64,000 bases of DNA from the NCBI RefSeq assembly GCF_039523435.1, contig NZ_BAAAFH010000007.1:62001-126000 (forward strand). Direction: 5' to 3'. Positions within the stretch are counted from its first letter, which is position 1, and each line of letters begins with the position of its first letter. Of the stretch, positions 27,563 through 36,282 are shown one piece after another. This stretch comes from Wandonia haliotis. Its GTDB lineage: Bacteria > Bacteroidota > Bacteroidia > Flavobacteriales_D > Crocinitomicaceae. The translations under genes were made by a program, and so were the position numbers. A model generated the notes under the pieces. The model was not told where the DNA came from and searched no databases. It was given only the letters and a program-made list of their open reading frames with translations.

Positions 27563-27593
27563 TTGTGATTTTTATCACAGTTAACTATCTTTA
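27563..27593 (+). promoter_or_regulatory. Promoter of the PAS-kinase operon
   Basis: TTG at 27563-27565, exactly 20 bp, then TATCTTTA at 27586-27593 (one mismatch to TAnnTTTG). It would give a 5' UTR of about 95 nt before the ATG at 27695. Confidence 0.55.
27564..27579. promoter_or_regulatory. CRP/FNR-like dyad TGTGA-N6-TCACA
   Basis: A perfect 6+4+6 palindrome (TGTGATTTTTATCACA) that overlaps the -33 element and lies inside the promoter spacer. It equals the textbook CRP half-site arrangement. A regulator of the Crp/Fnr family bound here would be expected to repress. Confidence 0.5.
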
Positions 27594-27694
27594 GAAAATA
27601 CAAACCCATTGAACAAAAACTATAGGAATTGGTTTTCATCAGGAAGACTTCTTCGTGGTATAACTATGTCCTTTATTATAGATAGATCTCTAAT

Positions 27695-30600
27695 ATGAGT
27701 AAAACAAAAGATAGTAACTCAACTGATTTTTTACAAAAGCCAGTTTTATTTCAGCCCTCCGAATTATCAACGGTTATTCAATCACTTTCTTCCATTTGTG
27801 ACACTTCCTTGTCTTTCATAATTTCTCTCTCAGAGGGAAAAAAAGATGTACTCACGATGAACGGGTCGAAAGGAATTTCAACGGATACATCCTTTCTCAA
27901 TCACCCTCTCTTTACTATTGAAGAAATTACCATAGAATTAGAACAAAACGGCAGTCTTTTGTCCACTGTTCCCTTAACCATAGATAATATTCTGGTTTCT
28001 TTTTTTGCCGGAATTCCTTTGTTTAATTCGGATATGCAAATCCAGGCTATTCTTTGTACCGTAGATAAAAATATGCGGGAATTAAATGAATCTCAACTTC
28101 AATTGATGAAAACACTGAAAGAGCAAGCCGAATCGATTATGCAACTGAATGCAGATTTGAAGAAAAAGGAAGAGACTATTGAAAAACTAAGTCATACAAT
28201 AGCTATTCTTAACGAATCACAACAATTAAACCAGATTGGTAGCTGGACACTTGATATTGATTCGGGCAAAACAGAATGGACAGAAGAAGTCTACCGGATT
28301 CACGAAGTTCCCTTGGATTTTGATCATAATAAAGTAAATGGGATTGAATTTTATCACCCCGATGACAGAGAAACCATCACAGAAGCAATTATGCATTCTA
28401 TACAAACAGGAGAACCTTTTGATGTCACCTGTCGTTTCATTACCGCCAAAGGCTTTCTGAAATGGGTACGATCTACCGGAAGAAAAGTAGTTGAAGAGAA
28501 CGGCAAAGTTTTTTTACGCGGTTCTTTTCAAGACATTACGGAAATCAAGCAAAATGAGTTAAAATACAAAGGAATCTTCAACTCCTCCTTCTCATTCATG
28601 GGATTCCTGAACCCCAAAGGAATTCTTCTCGACGTAAATCATACCGCCCTCGTGATGGCCGATTTAAAACGAGAAGATGTTGTCGGGAAATACTTCTGGG
28701 AGTGTTACTGGTGGCAAATTTCAGAAGACTTACAAATAAATCTTAAAAAGAATATTGACCGGGTTGTTAAAGAAAAAAAGGAAGTAGTTGAAGAAGTTAA
28801 AGTGTGGATAGCGAACAAACAGCCCATCACGATATTATTTAGTCTCCGTCCTATTCTTGATACGAACAACAATGTTGTATATATCATACCCGAGGGACGT
28901 CCCATCCAGGAGATTGTAGACGTTAGAAACCGAAACCAATCTATCATCGAAGGAACCCATGCCGGTACATGGGAGTGGAATGTCCAGACGGGAGAAACCG
29001 TCATGGACGAACGTTGGGCAGAAATAGTAGGTTACACACTGGAAGAACTGGAACCCATCAGTATCCGGACCTGGCAGAAGCTTGTACACCCGGAAGACCG
29101 GGAAAAATCAACACGACAACTTCAGAATTGTTTCGACAATAAGGTGAAATTCTATGAGATTGAAGTTCGTATGAAACACAAGGATGGTCATTGGGTTTGG
29201 GTACATGACCGGGGAAAAGTTTTTAGTTGGACATTAGATGGAAAGCCTCTTATGATGTATGGAACCCATCAGGATATTACCACTCGAAAAAATATTGAAG
29301 AAGAACTTCGAATCAGTGAAGAAGCCTTCAGAGGTAATTTTGAAAATGCTGCTATAGGAATGGCGCTTCTTAATGAACAGGGACAGTGGTTAAAAGTCAA
29401 TAAACGGGTTTCTGAGATTGTCGGGTATTCAGAAGAGGAGCTAATGAACCTTACTTTTCAGGATATTACACATCCTGAGGACCTCGAAACCGACCTGACT
29501 CTTTTACAGGAATTGGTTGCGGGAGAGAGGGCTCATTACCAAATGGAAAAACGCTATTTCCATAAGAAAGGCCATATTGTCAATATTATATTAGCTGTTT
29601 CCAAGGTTACCAACACAAAAGGAGATGTCCTTTATTTTATCTCCCAGATTATTGACATCAGTGAATTGAAACAGGCTGAGTATAATCTTTCCAAAGCTCT
29701 TGCAAAGAACAAAGCTATTCTGGATGCCAGTACGCAGGTTGCAATTATCAGTACTGATGTCGAGGGTACAATAGAAGAGTTTAATGATGGGGCGGTCAAT
29801 ATGCTTGGCTATGCGTCTAACGAAGTAGTTGGTAAACATACTCCCCGTATTTTTCTTTCCGGAAAGGAACAGGATTCTGACTCGGACTCTTCCGAAAAAG
29901 AAGAAACCTGTCTCATTGAACAACACCTTGAGCGTGTCGCCAAAGGACAGTCGGATAAATTCGAATCCTATTTCAAACGTAAAGACGGAAGAGTTTTCCC
30001 TGTACTACTATCGATGACAGGAATTCGACAAGGGTATAAACAAACCGGATTCCTCTGGGTAGCGGTTGATATCAGTCAATTGAAATCTGCTCAGAAAAAA
30101 CTGGAACATAAAAATGAGGAGTTAGAACAATTTGCCTACGTAGCCGCACATGACCTTCAGGAACCCTTGCGGGTGATTTCCGGTTACCTATCCCTACTTC
30201 AGAAAAAATACTCTCTGGAACTGGATGAGAAAGCGAACCAATATATTGATATTACAATAGATGGTGCCACGCGCATGAAAACACTTATTAATGATATTCT
30301 CGATTATTCTAAAGCTGATATCACAGAGTACATTGATCTCGATCTAAACCTGCTGGTTAAAAAAATTGTTTCCATCTATGGTAATAGTGTAAAAAACAAT
30401 AAGATGTCTGTAACGGTAGAAGATCTTCCTGTTATCTCGGGTGATGAAACTTCAATGAGCCAACTTTTCACAAATCTCATTGGAAACGGGTTGAAGTATC
30501 AAACTGAGAAAGCTATTCCCGAAATAAAAATTAATGCAGAAGAAAAAGAAAACATGTGGGAATTCAGGGTCGCTGATAACGGGATCGGGATTGACCCCAA

Positions 30601-30778
30601 GCACTACAAAAGAGTATTCGAAATTTTCAAGCGACTGCATTCTAAATCAGAATATCCGGGTACGGGAATTGGATTAGCAACCTGTAAAAAAATTGTCACC
30701 AGTTATGGAGGAAAAATATGGATAGAACCTAATACTCCGCACGGAACCGTATTCGTCTTTACTCTTCCTAAAAAATAA
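27695..30778 (+). CDS. Multi-PAS sensor histidine kinase
   Basis: 1027 aa, no membrane helix, so cytoplasmic. A degenerate GAF-like N-terminus (about 15-150) and a short coiled coil precede about five PAS domains (roughly 180-290, 295-410, 415-535, 540-665 and 675-800); several carry the PAC-type ending GxxFQDIT or GTHQDIT. The kinase core has HisKA with the phospho-His in YVAAHDLQEPLRVISGY, the N box LFTNLIGNGLKYQ, DNGIGIDP and GTGIGLATCKKI. This is the phytochrome/Rcp-like kinase type. The gene for its single-domain response regulator follows after 27 bp. The input signal is unknown. Confidence 0.92.
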   Translation: MSKTKDSNSTDFLQKPVLFQPSELSTVIQSLSSICDTSLSFIISLSEGKKDVLTMNGSKGISTDTSFLNHPLFTIEEITIELEQNGSLLSTVPLTIDNILVSFFAGIPLFNSDMQIQAILCTVDKNMRELNESQLQLMKTLKEQAESIMQLNADLKKKEETIEKLSHTIAILNESQQLNQIGSWTLDIDSGKTEWTEEVYRIHEVPLDFDHNKVNGIEFYHPDDRETITEAIMHSIQTGEPFDVTCRFITAKGFLKWVRSTGRKVVEENGKVFLRGSFQDITEIKQNELKYKGIFNSSFSFMGFLNPKGILLDVNHTALVMADLKREDVVGKYFWECYWWQISEDLQINLKKNIDRVVKEKKEVVEEVKVWIANKQPITILFSLRPILDTNNNVVYIIPEGRPIQEIVDVRNRNQSIIEGTHAGTWEWNVQTGETVMDERWAEIVGYTLEELEPISIRTWQKLVHPEDREKSTRQLQNCFDNKVKFYEIEVRMKHKDGHWVWVHDRGKVFSWTLDGKPLMMYGTHQDITTRKNIEEELRISEEAFRGNFENAAIGMALLNEQGQWLKVNKRVSEIVGYSEEELMNLTFQDITHPEDLETDLTLLQELVAGERAHYQMEKRYFHKKGHIVNIILAVSKVTNTKGDVLYFISQIIDISELKQAEYNLSKALAKNKAILDASTQVAIISTDVEGTIEEFNDGAVNMLGYASNEVVGKHTPRIFLSGKEQDSDSDSSEKEETCLIEQHLERVAKGQSDKFESYFKRKDGRVFPVLLSMTGIRQGYKQTGFLWVAVDISQLKSAQKKLEHKNEELEQFAYVAAHDLQEPLRVISGYLSLLQKKYSLELDEKANQYIDITIDGATRMKTLINDILDYSKADITEYIDLDLNLLVKKIVSIYGNSVKNNKMSVTVEDLPVISGDETSMSQLFTNLIGNGLKYQTEKAIPEIKINAEEKENMWEFRVADNGIGIDPKHYKRVFEIFKRLHSKSEYPGTGIGLATCKKIVTSYGGKIWIEPNTPHGTVFVFTLPKK

Positions 30779-30805
30779 TTACATAACTTTATATAAAAAC
30801 ACACT

Positions 30806-31240
30806 ATGAAAAAACTGGATATCCTACTTGTCGAAGACAGTGAGCATGATATCATGTTCATTGAAGAGGCGCTTCACGATGCCGAGGTGATTAATCATCT
30901 CGTCTCAGTAAGGAACGGTGAGGAAGCTCTTAATTTTTTACATAAAAAACCGCCTTATACAGAAGCCAAACTTCCGGACCTCATATTACTTGACATCAAT
31001 ATGCCTGTAATGGATGGGTTTGAAACATTGGAAAGAATTAAATCGGACTACGAAACGAAACATATTCCAGTCATTATGCTGACAACTTCATCCCGAAAAG
31101 AAGATATTATTAAAGCCTATAAGGAACTTTCCAGTTCCTATATTATAAAACCCTACGATATTTTTGAACTGGAAAAAGTAGCCAGTGAGATTAAAGAATA
31201 CTGGTTAAAAACTGTACGGTTACCGAATCAGGATACCTAA
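30806..31240 (+). CDS. Single-domain response regulator (Rcp1-like)
   Basis: 144 aa, a receiver domain only. The acidic pocket EDSEHD is at 10-15, phospho-acceptor Asp63 in LILLDINMPVMDG, Thr in LTTSSRKED and Lys in YIIKPYD. It has no output domain, as usual for Rcp1-type regulators encoded next to multi-PAS kinases, and may act by protein contact or as a phosphate relay. It belongs to one transcription unit with the kinase. Confidence 0.93.
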   Translation: MKKLDILLVEDSEHDIMFIEEALHDAEVINHLVSVRNGEEALNFLHKKPPYTEAKLPDLILLDINMPVMDGFETLERIKSDYETKHIPVIMLTTSSRKEDIIKAYKELSSSYIIKPYDIFELEKVASEIKEYWLKTVRLPNQDT

Positions 31241-31448
31241 GTCAGCTCTACAGGGCTAAACCGTTTACCAGCTTTTACTTTTACCCTCGTCTGAAAATAG
31301 AATCGTGTCCGGACTGGAGATAATCTCCTTCCCGCTATGTTTATGGTGTATTCTATAACTCAGAAAATTAATTCTAAACTGTAATTTGTACCCAGAGTTT
31401 ATTATTTTCACGTTTTCTACCCAATTCGGAAATTAATATTAGTTGCTA

Positions 31449-31955
31449 ATGGTTCGTTATATCCTTATTTTATTTCTAGCATTAGGTGTCCGGGACATTT
31501 CCGCTCATCAATTTCATGTTGCACTGGCTAAAACAGTCTACAATGAAAAAGACAAAGCAATGGAAGTCACTCTAGAAGCCGAAGCGCACGATATCGAACA
31601 TTGGCTGGAAGATAAAGGAATCAAAGCGGGACATCTTGAAATGATAGAACGCAATTCTGACCTCTGGAAAAAAATGTCGAAAGAAATTCTCGCAAATTTC
31701 GGCGCAACGACAGATAAACAAAAACTTGTGTTTTATGTCGTTGGTATTGAAGTGGTCCGGGACGGGAGAGTATTTATCTATGTCTACGCCGAACGTGTAG
31801 AACCTTTCAATGAAATTACATGGACCTTCAGTTTACTTATGGATCACGATGATTCTCAGCAAAACAAACTGGAAATGAAGTGGAAAAGTAAAAAGTATTA
31901 TGCTGTTTTTCTCCATACTAAACGAACGGCAACTATAAAAATCAAAGACAAATGA
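31449..31955 (+). CDS. DUF6702-like secreted protein
   Basis: 168 aa from the ATG at 31449; a TTG two codons upstream is also possible. The signal peptide ends near DISA, and the mature protein begins HQFHVALAKTVYNEKDKAMEV, the family's pattern. It is a compact beta-rich domain without catalytic motif. DUF6702 genes often accompany M1 peptidase genes in Bacteroidota, as here; the stop overlaps the next start by 4 bp (ATGA). Function unknown; a periplasmic partner of the peptidase is an inference. Confidence 0.75.
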   Translation: MVRYILILFLALGVRDISAHQFHVALAKTVYNEKDKAMEVTLEAEAHDIEHWLEDKGIKAGHLEMIERNSDLWKKMSKEILANFGATTDKQKLVFYVVGIEVVRDGRVFIYVYAERVEPFNEITWTFSLLMDHDDSQQNKLEMKWKSKKYYAVFLHTKRTATIKIKDK

Positions 31956-34252
31956 AGCTAGTTTACACCTTGTTATTTCTCTCTTGTTCCGGTCTTTTTT
32001 GGGCACAGGAATGGGATGATAAATTCAAACAAATAGATAACCTGCTACCTACCCCCAATGTATATCGAACCGCATCCGGAGCTCCCGGACACCAATATTA
32101 CCAGCAAAAAGCGGATTATAAAATCAAACTGGAACTGGATGATGAACAACAAATTATCCGGGGAGAAGAAGTAATTACGTATACCAATAATTCTCCTGAT
32201 CCACTGGAATACTTATGGTTGCAATTGGATCAAAATGTCCGGGCACAACATTCACACTCGAAACTGATTAGTGTCGATAATATGGCGAGTTTTAAGGGAA
32301 TCAATAACCTTGAACGAAAAATGTTTGAATTTGACGGCGGGTTCAAAATTGAATGGATTAAGTCCATGAACAATGAGGATCTGAATTATGCGATTAACCA
32401 GACGATGTTGCGAATTGATCCCAAAACACCTCTTAAACCGGGAGGAACGCTTACATTCAAAGTAAAATGGTGGTACAACATCAATGACCGGATGAAGGTA
32501 GGTGGTCGCTCCGGATACGAATATTTTGAGGAGGAAGACAATTACCTGTATACCATTGCCCAGTTTTTTCCCAGAATGTGTGTCTATGATGATGTGAACG
32601 GCTGGCAAAATAAACAATTCCTCGGGAGAGGTGAGTTTACCTTACCATTTGGTGATTACGAAGTAGAAATTACAGTTCCTGCAGACCATGTTGTTGCGGC
32701 CACAGGAGAACTTCAAAATGCAAGTTCTGTTCTGACATCCCAACAAAGAGAACGTCTAAAAAAGGCCGCAGAAGCTTACGACAAGCCTGTCTTTATAATA
32801 ACCGATAAGGAAGCTGAAGAAAATGAAAAAGGAAAAGCTTCCGGAAAAAAGAAATGGATTTTTAAAGCACAGAATGTACGGGATTTTGCCTTTGCTTCTT
32901 CCAGAAAATTCATCTGGGATGCAATGACTGTCAAACAGGAGAATAAAAATGTACTTGCCATGTCCTTTTATCCCAAGGAAGGGAACCCGCTTTGGGAGAA
33001 ATATTCAACACGTATTGTTGCCCATACACTAAATGTATATTCCAACTATACATTTGATTACCCCTATCCGGTAGCAATTTCTGTACATTCCCGTCACATC
33101 GGAATGGAATACCCTATGATCTGTTTCAACGGTGGTCGTCCGGAACCGGACGGAACATATTCCGAACGTGTCAAATATGGAATGCTGACAGTTATTATTC
33201 ACGAAGTTGGTCACAACTACTTTCCTATGATTGTTAATTCGGACGAGCGTCAATGGACCTGGATGGATGAAGGACTCAACACCTTTTTGCAATACCTCAC
33301 CGAACAGGAATGGGAAAGAGGCTATCCTTCCAGAAGAGGACCTGCCCATAAAATTACAGACTATATGGCCGGAGATAAGTCGACGCTCTCCCCTATTATG
33401 ACCAATAGTGAATCTATTTGGCAGTTTGGGAATAATGCTTACGGAAAACCCGCTACTGCTTTAAATATCCTTCGCGAAACCATTATGGGACGTGAGCTAT
33501 TCGATTACGCATTTAAAACGTATGCCCGTCGCTGGATGTTTAAACACCCTACTCCGGCAGATTTTTTCAGAACAATGGAAGATGCGTCAGCGGTCGATCT
33601 GGACTGGTTTTGGAGAGGATGGTTCTTTACTACCGATCATGTAGATATTGGTATTTCCAATGTGAAATGGTATACCCTTAATACGGAAAATCCCGAAGTA
33701 GAATCCGAATGGAGACGAACGCATGATCAGCAACAGGATGTTCACGTAGGTGATATTCGTAACCAAAGTGATATTGAAGAAACACAAACTGAAAAGTATC
33801 CTGAGCTGAATGATTTTTACAATTTAAAAGATCCGTATGCTATCTCACCTCTGGATACAGAAGAGTACAACGAACTTCTCAGCCAGCTCACTCCCGAACA
33901 GGAAAAACTGCTCAATAGCAATCTTAACTTTTATGAGCTGGAGTTTGAGAATATCGGAGGATTGGTTATGCCATTAATCCTTCAGCTGAATTATACCGAC
34001 GGAACCAGTGAAGTGCGTTATATTCCTGCCGAAATCTGGCGATTTAAATCCGACGTGATTACAAAAGTATTCATCATTGAAAAAGAAGTAAAACACTTCC
34101 GACTGGATCCTTTCCTTGAAACAGCAGACACTGAATTAAGTAATAATTCATGGCCACGGGAAGTACGTCAATCCCGTTTCCAGTTGTTCCGGGAAAAACA
34201 ATTGCAAGAAAATGAAATGCAACGAGATAAAAGAGCCAAAGAGATGAAATAA
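31952..34252 (+). CDS. M1 family metallopeptidase
   Basis: 766 aa, secreted (signal cleaved near FWAQ, residue 19). The gluzincin motif HEVGH is at 417-421, with the third zinc ligand Glu440 in WMDEGLN, the spacing expected for M1. The segment HIGMEYPMICFNGG stands where the GxMEN exopeptidase motif normally sits. The N-terminal beta domain (about 50-260) and the helical C-terminal region fit the family. A role in degrading peptides outside the cytoplasm is likely. It is co-transcribed with the DUF6702 gene and ends at a strong terminator. Confidence 0.9.
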   Translation: MKLVYTLLFLSCSGLFWAQEWDDKFKQIDNLLPTPNVYRTASGAPGHQYYQQKADYKIKLELDDEQQIIRGEEVITYTNNSPDPLEYLWLQLDQNVRAQHSHSKLISVDNMASFKGINNLERKMFEFDGGFKIEWIKSMNNEDLNYAINQTMLRIDPKTPLKPGGTLTFKVKWWYNINDRMKVGGRSGYEYFEEEDNYLYTIAQFFPRMCVYDDVNGWQNKQFLGRGEFTLPFGDYEVEITVPADHVVAATGELQNASSVLTSQQRERLKKAAEAYDKPVFIITDKEAEENEKGKASGKKKWIFKAQNVRDFAFASSRKFIWDAMTVKQENKNVLAMSFYPKEGNPLWEKYSTRIVAHTLNVYSNYTFDYPYPVAISVHSRHIGMEYPMICFNGGRPEPDGTYSERVKYGMLTVIIHEVGHNYFPMIVNSDERQWTWMDEGLNTFLQYLTEQEWERGYPSRRGPAHKITDYMAGDKSTLSPIMTNSESIWQFGNNAYGKPATALNILRETIMGRELFDYAFKTYARRWMFKHPTPADFFRTMEDASAVDLDWFWRGWFFTTDHVDIGISNVKWYTLNTENPEVESEWRRTHDQQQDVHVGDIRNQSDIEETQTEKYPELNDFYNLKDPYAISPLDTEEYNELLSQLTPEQEKLLNSNLNFYELEFENIGGLVMPLILQLNYTDGTSEVRYIPAEIWRFKSDVITKVFIIEKEVKHFRLDPFLETADTELSNNSWPREVRQSRFQLFREKQLQENEMQRDKRAKEMK

Positions 34253-34255
34253 AGT

Positions 34256-34289
34256 AAAAAGCGGGGTGAATTTCTTCACCCCGCTTTTT
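34256..34289. terminator. Bidirectional terminator between convergent genes
   Basis: A 15-bp perfect stem (34256-34270 with 34275-34289, core GCGGGGTGAA) and a 4-nt loop, with A5 and T5 ends, so it can serve the M1 peptidase gene and the convergent gene at 34310. Confidence 0.9.
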
Positions 34290-34309
34290 AGTATCATTTT
34301 ATGGTTCAC

Positions 34310-35539
34310 TTAATGACTCAATTCACCCTGAACATAATCTTCAAGATAAGCGAAAGCCGGCATTAGTTTACCATCCAGTGTTGTCTCTGTTGCTCTTTCG
34401 ATAATACGATCCGGATCACTTTCTCCCAACAATGCAGGAAATACATTGTCAAGCATAGCCTCTCCAAAAAATTCGGAAGCATCACGTGGCAATTCGCAAG
34501 GCAAATTATCAATTGCCATTACAGCTATCACGCCTTCTTTTGTATAATCATCTTCCGATTCCGAGACAGGATTATATCCATAGATCGGATCTGCAACCGT
34601 CGATGGACGAAGTGTACATCCTACCGGACCGTCAATATCTGCTGAAATATCTGCGACAACAGACAGGCGATTCTCCGGATTTTTGAAATCTTCACGGGTG
34701 GCGATAAAAGGAGCTTTTTCTGACCAGTAATGGCAGGACGCATACACATTTGCTGTTTTCATATACCTTGGAAAGGTAGATATAAACCCGGAAGGATCAT
34801 CATAAAACTGTTGACGGGTAAATGTTTTTCCATCTTCCCTGTCATAATAATCTTCAACATTCAACTGCGCAAATACAGGTTCATCGAATGATTTTTCCAG
34901 AAATTCAACCGGTGACACTTCCTGAATCGGCAATAGTTGCAATACTTCACGAGCCCCCTGTCCTACTCTTCCGAAACCAGTCAAGACCATTTTAAAGTTA
35001 GCGGGTAACACCACATGTTCCAGCTCTTTTTCCATCTCAGCACGATCGAAACAAGCGTGTGCAGGCTTCAGATCAAATGCACCTGTTTTCAATCCATAAG
35101 TTCTGAATGCATTATAACAACCGACAATTCCCGCGTATCTCCCAAATCCGATTATACGTTGATTATTTTTATCTTTCAATACTTCATAATCAATCAATCG
35201 GATCTTTTTGTCAAGAATCGTCCGCAACAAGTTCCGGTTATAGGGTTGTTTTTTAAATGTATGTGAAAAAAACATATACGTCTTACCGGGAATTAATTGT
35301 TCAACCGGGACCTCTTTTACTCCTATCAAAAGCGAGCATTCAGAAATATCCGATGAAACAGTTATTCCTTCGTTACGGTATTCATCATCACTGTAGGCTC
35401 TAATTTCACTAGGTTCAATTATAATTTCAACGTTTGGGAAGCGCTTTTTAACCTCAACACATTGTTTGGGTGTCAAAGGAACCCTACGATCCGGGGGAAC
35501 TTTTCCCTCTCTGATAACTCCTATATGAATTGTAGCCAT
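34310..35539 (-). CDS. Alanine dehydrogenase/saccharopine dehydrogenase-like oxidoreductase
   Basis: 409 aa. The N-terminal domain matches the AlaDH/PNT family (IGVIREGKVPPDRRVPLTP, with the Arg and Lys substrate contacts; later GVKEVPVEQL and YMFFSHTFKKQPYNR). The Rossmann loop is GFGRVGQGARE (about 188-198). The C-terminal part has VVADISADIDGPVGCT, as in lysine-forming saccharopine dehydrogenases (Lys1 type). Flavobacteria often carry this gene, annotated NAD(P)-dependent oxidoreductase; the true substrate is uncertain. Monocistronic, with a promoter element at 35558-35565. Confidence 0.78.
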   Translation of the reverse strand: MATIHIGVIREGKVPPDRRVPLTPKQCVEVKKRFPNVEIIIEPSEIRAYSDDEYRNEGITVSSDISECSLLIGVKEVPVEQLIPGKTYMFFSHTFKKQPYNRNLLRTILDKKIRLIDYEVLKDKNNQRIIGFGRYAGIVGCYNAFRTYGLKTGAFDLKPAHACFDRAEMEKELEHVVLPANFKMVLTGFGRVGQGAREVLQLLPIQEVSPVEFLEKSFDEPVFAQLNVEDYYDREDGKTFTRQQFYDDPSGFISTFPRYMKTANVYASCHYWSEKAPFIATREDFKNPENRLSVVADISADIDGPVGCTLRPSTVADPIYGYNPVSESEDDYTKEGVIAVMAIDNLPCELPRDASEFFGEAMLDNVFPALLGESDPDRIIERATETTLDGKLMPAFAYLEDYVQGELSH

Positions 35540-35557
35540 TTTTGTTTGAATTTAGAG

Positions 35558-35565
35558 CAAAAATA
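35558..35565 (-). promoter_or_regulatory. -7 promoter element for the gene at 34310
   Basis: TATTTTTG on the minus strand, a full TAnnTTTG match, 18 bp before the ATG at 35539. No clear -33 element. Confidence 0.5.
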
Positions 35566-35632
35566 GTGAAGTTTTCCTCATTAGGGAGAACCGTTTATGT
35601 AATATTTTCAACCGGTTAATGTTTAGTTAATT

Positions 35633-35665
35633 TTGGTTCTTTCCGGTTCAAATTTCGTATCTTTG
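35633..35665 (+). promoter_or_regulatory. Promoter of the tmRNA gene
   Basis: TTG at 35633-35635 (within TTTTGG), 22 bp, then TATCTTTG at 35658-35665, a full match to TAnnTTTG. It ends 15 bp before the mature 5' end of the tmRNA. Confidence 0.6.
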
Positions 35666-35680
35666 TTAAAAGTTCTTTGA

Positions 35681-36081
35681 GGGGCCGACTTGGATTTGAC
35701 TGCGGATGCGGTGAAATAGTGTCAGCATGCCGAGCATTGGGTTGTGGCTCGTTAATATCATGGCTCAAACTATAATTGACAATACGTCATACGCTCTCGC
35801 TGCTTAATAACGGAATGTTATTACGCTTAATCCACTCTGAAGCATAGTAAGAGGGACGAGTTGTCTCACCAGGTCCATCGCCTTATTGGATAGGAATCTG
35901 AGACATCATTAAAATAAGGCTGGTACGGTCATTACTTCGTTGATCGTATGAGAGTATAGAAGATAAGCTGGAGGACAGGGTGTTTGTGTCCGGTTTCCAG
36001 TCGAAAAACAATCACAAAATAAGCATGTAGAAAGCTGTGGCACTCTTCGTTGGGACGAGGGTTCGAACCCCTCCGGCTCCA
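35681..36081 (+). ncRNA. ssrA: tmRNA (SsrA)
   Basis: About 401 nt. The 5' end GGGGCCGAC pairs with the 3' CGGCTCC to form the acceptor stem (one G-U pair), and the T arm with GGTTCGAACCCC lies just before the 3' end. The tag-peptide frame ends DNTSYALAA, followed by tandem stops TAATAA at 35805-35810; the resume codon is probably a GCT further upstream but cannot be set with certainty. After the discriminator A the DNA reads CTA, so CCA is not encoded and must be added. It rescues stalled ribosomes with SmpB. It also marks the left end of the genomic island. Confidence 0.95.
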
Positions 36082-36083
36082 CT

Positions 36084-36130
36084 AAAACGGACAACCTCAA
36101 AAAATGAAAGGTTGTCCGTTTTTATTTTCT
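36084..36130 (+). terminator. tmRNA terminator
   Basis: A 14-bp perfect stem (AAAACGGACAACCT at 36084-36097, AGGTTGTCCGTTTT at 36109-36122) with an 11-nt loop and a T-rich tail. Its right arm is the beginning of the 38-bp repeat found again at 46573. It could also stop minus-strand transcripts from hsdR. Confidence 0.9.
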
Positions 36131-36146
36131 CACCTTGCCTCGTACG
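36109..36146 (+). repeat. Left direct repeat of the island (attL-like)
   Basis: 38 bp running from AGGTTGTCCGTTTTT to GCCTCGTACG. Its first 14 bp form the right arm of the tmRNA terminator. Compared with 46573-46610 there are only two mismatches (36132 A/C and 36135 T/C). Confidence 0.85.
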
Positions 36147-36282
36147 GAAATTAAATATAGACATGAGACTTCAAAAAAGTTATCTGACTTGCTTACTTCC
36201 ACATAGAAATAACGCCAAAATATTCTGTTTGTTACTCAACGATACACAACTGTAAACAATGATTTTTAATTAATTCTGATTT

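Noticed and set aside
31316..31328. 13-bp palindrome GGAGATAATCTCC before the DUF6702 gene
   Set aside because: Perfect (6+1+6) but short, far from the start and without a promoter context; kept only as a note.
35909..36100. Minus-strand ORF of 63 codons starting MRLSVLVEPEGFEPSS
   Set aside because: It is the antisense of the tmRNA 3' end; the VEPEGFEPSS peptide is the familiar false ORF produced by the T-arm sequence.
36037..36255. Plus-strand ORF across the tmRNA end and left repeat
   Set aside because: It runs through the T arm, terminator and repeat; no family features. Useful only because part of it reappears at the right repeat.
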